Shown: positions 16,383 to 23,674 of the stretch, piece by piece
Numbering within the stretch: position 1 is the stretch's first letter
Layout: each line of letters starts with the position of its first letter
NCBI RefSeq assembly: GCF_020819595.1
Contig: NZ_JAJHNP010000026.1
Coordinates: 62,001-126,000, forward strand
Direction of reading: 5' to 3'
Length of the DNA stretch: 64,000 nucleotides
From: Streptomyces barringtoniae
GTDB taxonomy: Bacteria > Actinomycetota > Actinomycetes > Streptomycetales > Streptomycetaceae
Notes under the pieces: model-generated
What the model was told of the DNA's origin: nothing
Seen by the model: the letters and a program-made list of their open reading frames with translations, nothing else
Database searches by the model: none
Position numbers and translations under genes: made by a program

Positions 16383-17594
16383 ATGGCAGGAACCGCCGGT
16401 ACGCCGGGCACCCCGCGCGTGCTGCGCGCCATGAACGACCGCGCCGCCCTGGACCTCCTGCTGGAGCACGGGCCGCTGTCGCGCACCCGGATCGGGAAGC
16501 TCACCGGCCTGTCCAAGCCCACCGCCTCCCAGCTGCTGGCCCGCCTGGAGGCGGCCGGACTGGTCCGGGTCACCGGCACCAGCGAGGGCCGGCCGGGCCC
16601 CAACGCCCAGCTGTACGCCGTCAACCCCGCGGCCGCGCACGCCGCCGGGCTCGATGTGACCCCGGAGCGGATCCGCGCCGCCGTCGCCGACGTCACCGGC
16701 CGGACGGTGGGTGAGTACGAGCTGCCCACTCCCGGGCGGCGGCCCGCCCGACCCGTCGTACAGCAGGTGACCGACGCGCTCGACGGCGCCGTCAAGGCCG
16801 CCGGGCTCGCCCGGTCCGACGTGCACCGGCTGGTCATCGGCACCCCGGGCGCCTTCGACCCCAACACCGGGCGGCTGCGCTACGCCTCCCACCTGCCCGG
16901 CTGGCACTCCCCCTCCCTGCTCGACGAGCTCGCCGCCGCCCTGCCGATGCCGGTGGAGTACGAGAACGACGTCAACCTCGTCGCCCTGGCCGAACAGCGG
17001 CTCGGGGCGGCCAAGGGGCACGCGGACTTCGTGCTGCTGTGGAACCAGGAAGGCCTCGGCGCCGCCCTGGTCCTCGGCGGCCGGCTGCACCGCGGCTGGA
17101 CCGGCGGCGCCGGCGAGGTCGGCTTCCTGCCGGTGCCGGGCACCCCCCTGGTCCGGCAGGTGACCAAGGCCAACAGCGGTGGCTACCAGGAGCTGGCCGG
17201 CTCCCAGGCCGTACCGAAGCTGGCCCGGGAACTCGGCATCGAAGACGTGCCGTCGGGGTCGTACACCGAGGTCGCCGCCGAGCTCGTGGCCCGGGGCGCC
17301 GACCACGCCTCCGGCCCCTACCGGGAACTGCTCCAGACCTACGCGACCCGGCTCGCCACCGGTCTCGCCTCGCTCGTCTCCGTCCTCGACCCCGAACTCG
17401 TCGTCCTCAGCGGCTCCGCGCTGACGGCCGGCGGCGAGGTGCTGCGCGCCCTCGTCCAGGCCGAGCTGGAGGAGCTGGCCGCTGCCCGCCCCCGGCTGGT
17501 CGTCGGCGACGTCCACGAACACCCCGTTCTGCGCGGCGCGTTGGAGTCCGCGCTCGTGACCACCCGCGACGAGGTCTTCGACACCTCGCGCTGA
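16383..17594 (+). CDS. csnR: ROK-family repressor of chitosan-oligosaccharide use (CsnR-like)
   Basis: A 403-aa ROK repressor. The N-terminal winged helix spans residues 10-65 (LDLLLEHGPLSRTRIGKLTG, then LSKPTASQLLARLEAAGLV). The ROK sugar-kinase-like fold follows, with VIGTPGAFDPNTGRLRYASH and WTGGAGEVGFLPV. The kinase catalytic cysteines of the ROK zinc loop are not evident, consistent with a regulator. It heads a five-gene ABC transporter/glycosidase/kinase cluster in the same order as csnR-csnEFGHK, where CsnR represses until glucosamine oligosaccharides appear. The matching operator is 90 bases upstream. The ATG at 16383 is preferred; an in-frame ATG at 16332 adds 17 residues without a better ribosome site. 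Confidence 0.85.
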   Translation: MAGTAGTPGTPRVLRAMNDRAALDLLLEHGPLSRTRIGKLTGLSKPTASQLLARLEAAGLVRVTGTSEGRPGPNAQLYAVNPAAAHAAGLDVTPERIRAAVADVTGRTVGEYELPTPGRRPARPVVQQVTDALDGAVKAAGLARSDVHRLVIGTPGAFDPNTGRLRYASHLPGWHSPSLLDELAAALPMPVEYENDVNLVALAEQRLGAAKGHADFVLLWNQEGLGAALVLGGRLHRGWTGGAGEVGFLPVPGTPLVRQVTKANSGGYQELAGSQAVPKLARELGIEDVPSGSYTEVAAELVARGADHASGPYRELLQTYATRLATGLASLVSVLDPELVVLSGSALTAGGEVLRALVQAELEELAAARPRLVVGDVHEHPVLRGALESALVTTRDEVFDTSR

Positions 17595-17644
17595 CCCCGG
17601 CAGCACCTCCTCTTCCCGTTCGCCCGTCCCTGGGAGACCTCGCC

Positions 17645-18991
17645 ATGCCCACAGCCATACCCGAAGTCGCCCGAAAAGCGGCTTTCGCCCTGACCGCCTC
17701 CGCCCTGCTCCTCACCGCGACCGCCTGTACCGGGCAGTCGGGCTCCGGTGCCACGGACGACGCCTCGAAGGACACCACGATCAACTTCTGGCACGCCTGG
17801 AGCGCGCCGAACGAGGTGCAGGCCGTCAAGTCCCTGGTCGCCGGCTTCGAGAAGGCGCACCCCAACATCCACGTGAACATCGTCGGCAACATGACCGACG
17901 ACAAGATCAACCAGGCGCTGCGTTCGGGTGGTGACAGGGCACCGGACGTGATCTCCTCGTTCACCACCAACAATGTGGGCAAGTTCTGTTCCTCGGGTGC
18001 GCTGGTCGACCTCAACCCCTTCTTCAGGAAGTCCGGCATCGACCCCGGGAAGACGTTCCCGAAGCCGATGAACGAATACACCCAGTTCGACGGCAACCGC
18101 TGCACCGCGCCGCTGCTCGGTGACGCGTACGGGCTCTACTACAACAAGACGGCGTTCCAGAAGGCCGGTATCGCGAATCCGCCGAAGACCTGGTCCGAGT
18201 TCGAGGCGGACGCCAAGAAGCTGACCATCACCCAGGGCGACGGCTACAAGCAGCTCGGATTCATGCCGGACTACCACGGCTGGGAGACCACCACCGAGCA
18301 CTACTTCGCGCAGTTCTCACCGACGTACTTCGGCAAGGACGGAAAGTCGGACGTCGCCACGGACCCGGCGTTCGAGAAGGGCTTCGCACTCCAGAAGCGG
18401 CTCGTGGACGAACTCGGTGGATTCCAGAAACTGGAGAGGTTCCGTTCGACCCTCGGTGACGAATGGGGCCCCAAGCACCCCTTCCACACCGGTCAGGTCG
18501 CCATGCAGCTCGACGGCGAATGGCGGCTCGGGATGGCCGAACAGGCCAAGCCGAAGTTCGAGATCGGGGTCGCCCCGCTGCCCGTGCCCGACGACCAGGC
18601 GGCACAGTACGGCAAGGGCTACATCACCGGGACCATCGCGGGCATCGCCGCCACCAGCCACAAGCAGAACGCGGCCTGGGAATTCGTCAAGTACATCACC
18701 ACGAACACGGACGCGGTGGTCGGCTTCGCCAACGACATCCACAACGTCCCCTCCACGCTGGCCGCGCTGAAGTCCCCGAAGCTGAAGTACGACCCGCGCT
18801 TCAAGACGTTCCTCGACATCGCCGCGAATCCGGCCTCCACCACCAGTCCCGCCTCGATCAACGGCGGCGTGTACCTGGTGACGATCCAGCAGTTCGGTTA
18901 CGACTACGAAAGCGGCAAGGCCACCGATCTGAAGGCCGGTCTGAAGAAGACGGCCGCGCAGATCGACACGGACATCGCGCAGGCGAAGTAG
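17645..18991 (+). CDS. csnE: Sugar-binding lipoprotein of the chitosan-oligosaccharide ABC transporter
   Basis: A 448-aa family 1 extracellular solute-binding protein. A signal peptide with a lipidation cysteine at residue 28 (SALLLTATAC) is followed by a short linker and the binding domain starting TTINFWHAWSAPNEVQAV. Other family marks are GLYYNKTAFQKAGI and the late DGEWRLGMA. It would capture oligosaccharides outside the membrane and deliver them to CsnF/CsnG. It starts 50 bases after csnR, so the repressor and transporter genes probably share one transcript. No ATPase gene is present in the cluster; as usual in Streptomyces an MsiK-type ATPase elsewhere must power it. Confidence 0.88.
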   Translation: MPTAIPEVARKAAFALTASALLLTATACTGQSGSGATDDASKDTTINFWHAWSAPNEVQAVKSLVAGFEKAHPNIHVNIVGNMTDDKINQALRSGGDRAPDVISSFTTNNVGKFCSSGALVDLNPFFRKSGIDPGKTFPKPMNEYTQFDGNRCTAPLLGDAYGLYYNKTAFQKAGIANPPKTWSEFEADAKKLTITQGDGYKQLGFMPDYHGWETTTEHYFAQFSPTYFGKDGKSDVATDPAFEKGFALQKRLVDELGGFQKLERFRSTLGDEWGPKHPFHTGQVAMQLDGEWRLGMAEQAKPKFEIGVAPLPVPDDQAAQYGKGYITGTIAGIAATSHKQNAAWEFVKYITTNTDAVVGFANDIHNVPSTLAALKSPKLKYDPRFKTFLDIAANPASTTSPASINGGVYLVTIQQFGYDYESGKATDLKAGLKKTAAQIDTDIAQAK

Positions 18992-18994
18992 CCG

Positions 18995-19936
18995 ATGAGT
19001 ACGGTCACTCTGGCGTCGAAGCGCCGCCGGTCGGCGCTCAGGACCCTCGCCTTCATGTCGCCCTGGCTGATCGGCTTCGCGGTCTTCTTCGCGTATCCGC
19101 TGATCTCGACGGTCTATTTCTCCTTCATGCACTACGACGGCTTCCGGCCGCCGACGTGGAGCGGCGGGAAGAACTGGCGTTACGTCTTCGAGCACTACCC
19201 GCTCTTCTGGCCGGCCCTGCGCAACACGCTGTGGCTGGTGCTGGTGATGGTGTCGTTGCGGGTCGTCTTCGGGCTCGGCATCGGCCTGCTCATCACGAAG
19301 ATGAAGACGGGCACGGGGGTCTTCCGCACCCTCTTCTACCTGCCGTACCTGGCCCCGCCCGTCGCCGCGACCATGGCCTTCGCCTTCCTGCTCAACCCCG
19401 GTACGGGCCCGGTCAACTCGATCCTGCAGAAGGTGGGCATCCCGGCGCCCGGCTGGTTCAACGACCCCACCTGGTCCAAGCCGGCCCTGACCCTGCTGGC
19501 GCTGTGGGGCATCGGCGACCTCATGGTCATCTTCATGGCGGCCCTGCTGGACGTGCCGACCGAGCAGTACGAGGCGGCCGAACTGGACGGGGCCTCGGCC
19601 TGGCAGCGGTTCAGGTACGTCACCCTGCCGAACATCTCCCCGATCGTGATGTTCTCGGTCGTCACCGGCGTGATACAGACCATGCAGTACTACACCCAGC
19701 CGCTGATCGCCGGGAAGGTCGCCTCCGGGGTGATCCAGGGCGCGGGCACCCAGTTCGAGCCCGGCTACCCGGACAAGTCCACGCTCACCCTCCCCCAGCT
19801 CGTCTACAACCTCGGCTTCCAGCGCTTCGACTACGGCTCGGCCTGTGTGGTGGCGCTGGTGCTGTTCGCCCTGTCGATGGTGTTCACCGGGTTCCTGATG
19901 CGGCGCCGGGGCGGTCTCATCCAGGCAGGTGACTGA
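18995..19936 (+). CDS. csnF: ABC sugar permease, MalF type
   Basis: A 313-aa inner-membrane permease with six predicted helices and the cytoplasmic EAA loop EQYEAAELDGASAWQRFRYV, where the ATPase docks. Its first helix (FMSPWLIGFAVFFAYPLIST) is typical of the MalF/UgpA group. The ATG lies three bases after the csnE stop and csnG begins two bases after its own stop, so the genes are translationally coupled. It forms the translocation channel with CsnG. Confidence 0.88.
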   Translation: MSTVTLASKRRRSALRTLAFMSPWLIGFAVFFAYPLISTVYFSFMHYDGFRPPTWSGGKNWRYVFEHYPLFWPALRNTLWLVLVMVSLRVVFGLGIGLLITKMKTGTGVFRTLFYLPYLAPPVAATMAFAFLLNPGTGPVNSILQKVGIPAPGWFNDPTWSKPALTLLALWGIGDLMVIFMAALLDVPTEQYEAAELDGASAWQRFRYVTLPNISPIVMFSVVTGVIQTMQYYTQPLIAGKVASGVIQGAGTQFEPGYPDKSTLTLPQLVYNLGFQRFDYGSACVVALVLFALSMVFTGFLMRRRGGLIQAGD

Positions 19937-19938
19937 CC

Positions 19939-20832
19939 ATGACCCAAGTACTGGACAAGCCGGTGAAGCTGGGGACACCGCCCTCGGCCGCCGAGCGCAC
20001 CGCCCGGCGCAGGACGCTGTTCGAATGGATCGCGATCCACTCCCTCGGTGTCGCCGCCGCGCTGTTCTTCACCCTGCCGTTCGTGTTCGTCTTCCTGACC
20101 TCGCTGATGAGCGACACCCAGGCACTCAGCCGCGACCTGATCCCGCACACCTGGGAGTGGGGCAACTACCGGAAGGTCTTCGACACACCCGGCTTCCTCA
20201 CCTGGTGGAAGAACACCCTGATCTACGCCGGCCTCGGCACCGTCCTGACCGTGGTGTCGTCCATCCCGGTGGCGTACGCGCTCGCCAAGTTCCGCTTCCG
20301 GGGCCGGAACCTGTCCCTGATGCTGGTCATCTCGATGATGATGCTGCCCCCGCAGGTGGTCATCATCCCGATGTACCTGTTCTGGGCGAAGCAGCTGGAC
20401 CTGTCCGGCACGCTGTGGCCGCTGATCATCCCGATGGCGTTCGGCGACGCGTTCTCCATCTTCCTGCTGCGCCAGTTCCTGATGACCATCCCGAACGAGT
20501 ACCTGGACGCCGCGAGGGTGGACGGCTGCGGAGACCTCAGGACCCTGCTGAAGGTCGTCCTGCCCATGGCCAGGCCGGGGATCGCGGCCGTCGCCCTCTT
20601 CCAGTTCTTCTACGCCTGGAACGACTACTTCGGCCCGCAGATCTACGCGTCCGAGAACCCCGGCGCCTGGACCCTGAGTTACGGCCTGGAGTCCTTCAAG
20701 GGCGCCCACCACACCGACTGGAACCTCACGATGGCCGCGACCGTGCTGGTCATGGCCCCTGTGATCCTCGTGTTCTTCTTCGCCCAGAAGGCGTTCGTCG
20801 AGGGCGTCACGCTCACCGGAGTGAAGGGTTAA
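19939..20832 (+). CDS. csnG: ABC sugar permease, MalG type
   Basis: A 297-aa permease partner of CsnF with six helices and its own EAA loop, EYLDAARVDGCGDLRTLLKV. MPLPP-like MMMLPPQVVIIPMYLFWAKQ in the middle and the C-terminal FVEGVTLTGVKG are family hallmarks of MalG proteins. It is closely packed between csnF and csnH (gaps of two and seven bases). Confidence 0.88.
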   Translation: MTQVLDKPVKLGTPPSAAERTARRRTLFEWIAIHSLGVAAALFFTLPFVFVFLTSLMSDTQALSRDLIPHTWEWGNYRKVFDTPGFLTWWKNTLIYAGLGTVLTVVSSIPVAYALAKFRFRGRNLSLMLVISMMMLPPQVVIIPMYLFWAKQLDLSGTLWPLIIPMAFGDAFSIFLLRQFLMTIPNEYLDAARVDGCGDLRTLLKVVLPMARPGIAAVALFQFFYAWNDYFGPQIYASENPGAWTLSYGLESFKGAHHTDWNLTMAATVLVMAPVILVFFFAQKAFVEGVTLTGVKG

Positions 20833-20839
20833 CCACGAC

Positions 20840-22105
20840 ATGAAACTCACCGTGGTCGGCGGAGGCTCGACCTACACCCCCGAACTCATCGACGGCTTCG
20901 CACGCCTCAGGGACACCCTGCCCATCGAGGAACTCGTCCTCGTGGACCCGGCCGCGGAGCGCCTGGAGCTGGTGGGCGGGCTGGCCCGGCGGATCTTCGC
21001 CCGGCAGGGTCATCCCGGCCGGATCGTCACCACCGCCGACCTGGACGCGGGCGTGGACGGCGCCGACGCCGTGCTGCTCCAGCTGCGCATCGGCGGCCAG
21101 GCGGCCCGTGAGCAGGACGAGACCTGGCCGCTGGAGTGCGGCTGCGTCGGCCAGGAGACCACCGGCGCGGGCGGCCTGGCCAAGGCGCTGCGCACGGTCC
21201 CGGTCGTCCTGGACATCGCCGAACGGGTCCGCCGTGCCAACCCGCGCGCGTGGATCATCGACTTCACCAACCCCGTCGGCATCGTCACCCGCGCCCTGCT
21301 CCAGGCCGGACACCGGGCGGTCGGACTGTGCAACGTGGCGATCGGCTTCCAGCGGAAGTTCGCCGGGCTGCTGGGCGTGGCCCCGGCCGAGGTCCATCTC
21401 GCGCACGTGGGACTCAACCACCTCACCTGGGAGACGGGGGTACGGCTGGGCGGCCCGGAGGGCGAGAACGTCCTGCCCAAGCTGCTGGCCGAGCACGGTG
21501 AGTCGATCGCCGACGACCTGCATCTGCCGCGCCCCCTCCTGGACCGCCTGGGCGTGGTCCCCTCCTACTACCTGCGCTACTACTACGCCCACGACGAGGT
21601 CGTACGCGAACTGCGCACCAAGCCCTCCCGGGCGGCCGAAGTCGCCGCCATGGAGCGTGAGTTGCTGGCGATGTACGGCGACCCGGCCCTGGACGAGAAG
21701 CCGGCGCTGCTCGCCAAGCGCGGCGGCGCGTACTACTCGGAGGCGGCCGTGGACCTGGCGGCGGCCCTGCTGGGCGGAGGTGGCAGCCCCTACCAGGTGG
21801 TGAACGCGTTCAACAAGGGCACGCTGCCCTTCCTCCCCGACGACGCGGTGATCGAGGTCCAGGCCGCGGTCGGCCCGGCCGGTCCGGCCCCGCTGCCGGT
21901 GCCGGAGCCGGACCCCCTGTTCGCCGGCCTGATCGCGAACGTGACGGCGTACGAGGACCTGGCCCTGGAGGCGGCGCTGCGCGGCGGCCGCGACCGCGTC
22001 TTCCGCGCCCTGCTCGCCCATCCGCTGATCGGGCAGCACGCGTACGCCGACGCCCTCACCGACCAGCTGATCGCACACAACCGGGAGCACCTCGCGTGGG
22101 CCTGA
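20840..22105 (+). CDS. csnH: GH4 family glycosidase (6-phospho-beta-glucosidase-like)
   Basis: A 421-aa NAD- and metal-dependent family 4 glycosidase. The N-terminal Rossmann loop is VVGGGSTYTPELI (residues 5-17). The metal ligands expected for GH4 are visible as Cys164 in LCNVAIG and His194 in LNHLTW. FTNPVGIVTRALL precedes the cysteine as in characterised members. GH4 enzymes cleave by an oxidation-elimination route and often act on phosphorylated disaccharides; in this cluster the likely substrate is an imported glucosamine oligosaccharide or its phosphate. The ATG is seven bases after csnG and the 3' end overlaps csnK by ten bases. Confidence 0.88.
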   Translation: MKLTVVGGGSTYTPELIDGFARLRDTLPIEELVLVDPAAERLELVGGLARRIFARQGHPGRIVTTADLDAGVDGADAVLLQLRIGGQAAREQDETWPLECGCVGQETTGAGGLAKALRTVPVVLDIAERVRRANPRAWIIDFTNPVGIVTRALLQAGHRAVGLCNVAIGFQRKFAGLLGVAPAEVHLAHVGLNHLTWETGVRLGGPEGENVLPKLLAEHGESIADDLHLPRPLLDRLGVVPSYYLRYYYAHDEVVRELRTKPSRAAEVAAMERELLAMYGDPALDEKPALLAKRGGAYYSEAAVDLAAALLGGGGSPYQVVNAFNKGTLPFLPDDAVIEVQAAVGPAGPAPLPVPEPDPLFAGLIANVTAYEDLALEAALRGGRDRVFRALLAHPLIGQHAYADALTDQLIAHNREHLAWA

Positions 22106-23070
22106 CCCAGACCGTCCTCGCCATCGACGCCGGAAACAGCAAGACCGACGTGGCCGTGGTCACCGCCGCCGGGGAGGTGCTGGCCACCGCCCGCGGCGGC
22201 GGTTTCCGCCCGCCCGCGGTGGGGGTGAGGGCGGCGGTGGACGCGCTGGCCGAACCGGTGGGGCGCGCCTTCGCGGACGCCGGCGTCACGTCCGTCTCGC
22301 ATGTCTCGGCGTGCCTGGCCAACGCCGATCTGCCCGTCGAGGAGGAGCAGTTGGCGACGGCGCTCCAGGCGCGCGGCTGGGGCGCGTCGGTGGAGGTGCG
22401 CAACGACACCTTCGCGATCCTGCGTGCGGGAGTCGCCGAGCCGCGCGGGGTGGCCGTGGTGTGCGGGGCCGGGATCAACTGCGTCGGCATGCGCCCCGAC
22501 GGCCGTACCGCGCGCTTTCCGGCCATCGGCCGGATCTCCGGTGACTGGGGCGGGGGCTGGGGCCTGGCGGAGGAGGCGCTGTGGTTCGCCGCCCGCGCGG
22601 AGGACGGCCGGGGCGGGCCGACGGCCCTCGCCCGCACCCTGCCCGGCCACTTCGGCCTGACGACGATGTACGCGCTGATCGAGGCGCTGCACCTGGAGCA
22701 CGTCGGCCACGACCGCCGGCACGAGCTGACCCCGGTGCTCTTCGCGACGGCCGCCGAGGGCGATGCGGTGGCCCGCTCGATCGTCGCCCGGCTCGCGGAG
22801 GAGGTCGCGGTGATGGCCACGGTGGCGCTGACGCGCCTGGACCTGCTCGACGAGGAGACGCCGGTCCTGCTGGGCGGCAGCGTGCTGACCGCCGGCCACG
22901 CCCTGCTCGACGACGGCATCCGCGACCTGCTGACCGCCCGCGCGCCCAAGGCCGACGTCCGCGTGGTCACGGCGAGCCCGGTCCTGGGCGCGGCCCTGCT
23001 GGGCCTGGACCGCCTGGGCGCGGGCCCGCAGGCGCGGGAGCGGGCGCGGGGGCACTGGGAGCGGCCCTGA
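22096..23070 (+). CDS. csnK: BadF/BadG-type sugar kinase, probable glucosamine kinase
   Basis: A 324-aa kinase of the ASKHA fold. The phosphate-1 loop is IDAGNSKTD (residues 10-18), and VVCGAGINCVGMRPDG and DWGGGWGLAEEALWF follow, matching the BadF/BadG/GlcNAc-kinase family. Actinobacterial members in this genomic position are glucosamine kinases, so it probably phosphorylates glucosamine released from chitosan oligosaccharides. The GTG start lies within the end of csnH (ten-base overlap). It closes the operon; 58 bases separate it from the convergent next gene and no clear terminator is visible. Confidence 0.85.
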   Translation: MGLTQTVLAIDAGNSKTDVAVVTAAGEVLATARGGGFRPPAVGVRAAVDALAEPVGRAFADAGVTSVSHVSACLANADLPVEEEQLATALQARGWGASVEVRNDTFAILRAGVAEPRGVAVVCGAGINCVGMRPDGRTARFPAIGRISGDWGGGWGLAEEALWFAARAEDGRGGPTALARTLPGHFGLTTMYALIEALHLEHVGHDRRHELTPVLFATAAEGDAVARSIVARLAEEVAVMATVALTRLDLLDEETPVLLGGSVLTAGHALLDDGIRDLLTARAPKADVRVVTASPVLGAALLGLDRLGAGPQARERARGHWERP

Positions 23071-23128
23071 GGACCGGGACCCGTCCTCCGGCCGGCGAGG
23101 GTGGGGCAGGGCAGAGCGGCGGGGTACG

Positions 23129-23545
23129 TCAGCCGAAGTGGAGGTCGCCCTCGATGGTGCCGGTCTGGATGACGGGGCCGCGGATGTCGCCTCCGCTGAT
23201 GGTGTTGTGCACGGAGGTGCCCGGTTCCGTGGAGTGTTCTGCCGCCGCCATCAGGGCGCGCAGCCCGGCCTGCGCCGCCGGATCCTCTCGGAGCAGGAGC
23301 AGCAGCCGCGCCTGCCACCGGGACTCGATCTCGGCAAGGGCCGCCCGGTCACCGCTGTCCGCGGCGGCGACGACCGCGGCGCGGGCCTCTTCCAGCTCCG
23401 CGTCCGCCGCCCGCGCCTCGTCGGCCCGCCCACGCCCGAACAGGGCCCGCGCCCGGCTCCTGGCCGTGGCCCATGCGTCGCCCGCCATCAGCTGGACCAG
23501 GGTCGTCGCCCCGGACATGGCCAGCGCAGTCAGTTCGGCCTCCAC
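23129..23545 (-). CDS. Small protein sharing a glycine-rich motif with the divergent NACHT NTPase
   Basis: A 138-aa, mostly helical, highly charged protein. It begins EAELTALAMSGATTLVQLMA, continues with a long Ala/Glu/Arg-rich helix (residues 40-100), and ends with VHNTISGGDIRGPVIQTGTI then EGDLHFG. Almost the same pattern stands near the N-terminus of the divergent NTPase. No enzyme motif or membrane segment is seen. The GTG at 23545 follows GGGAGG by four bases. It shares a 129-base divergent promoter region with the NTPase, and the common motif suggests the two proteins touch each other or a common partner. Function unknown. Confidence 0.75.
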   Translation of the reverse strand: MEAELTALAMSGATTLVQLMAGDAWATARSRARALFGRGRADEARAADAELEEARAAVVAAADSGDRAALAEIESRWQARLLLLLREDPAAQAGLRALMAAAEHSTEPGTSVHNTISGGDIRGPVIQTGTIEGDLHFG

Positions 23546-23611
23546 GCCGCCTCCCTTCGTGTCGCCGCTTCCCGCCGTTCCCGGCGCGAACTCCCGGGTG
23601 TTCCAGCCTAC

Positions 23612-23641
23612 TTGGAGCACACCGGCGACGCGGGCTATCGT
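23612..23641 (+). promoter_or_regulatory. Probable promoter of the NACHT NTPase gene
   Basis: TTGGAG (23612-23617) and TATCGT (23636-23641) with an 18-base spacer point toward the NTPase gene. On the other strand a TAGGCT in the same stretch could serve the small gene as a -10, making this a compact two-way promoter. Confidence 0.4.
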
Positions 23642-23674
23642 GCTCGGCCAGGAGACGGCGGAGGTGCGCGAGAC

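Noticed and set aside
17645..20832. A missing ATPase in the csn cluster as evidence of operon damage
   Set aside because: Streptomyces sugar importers of this type usually share one ATPase (MsiK) encoded elsewhere, so its absence is normal.
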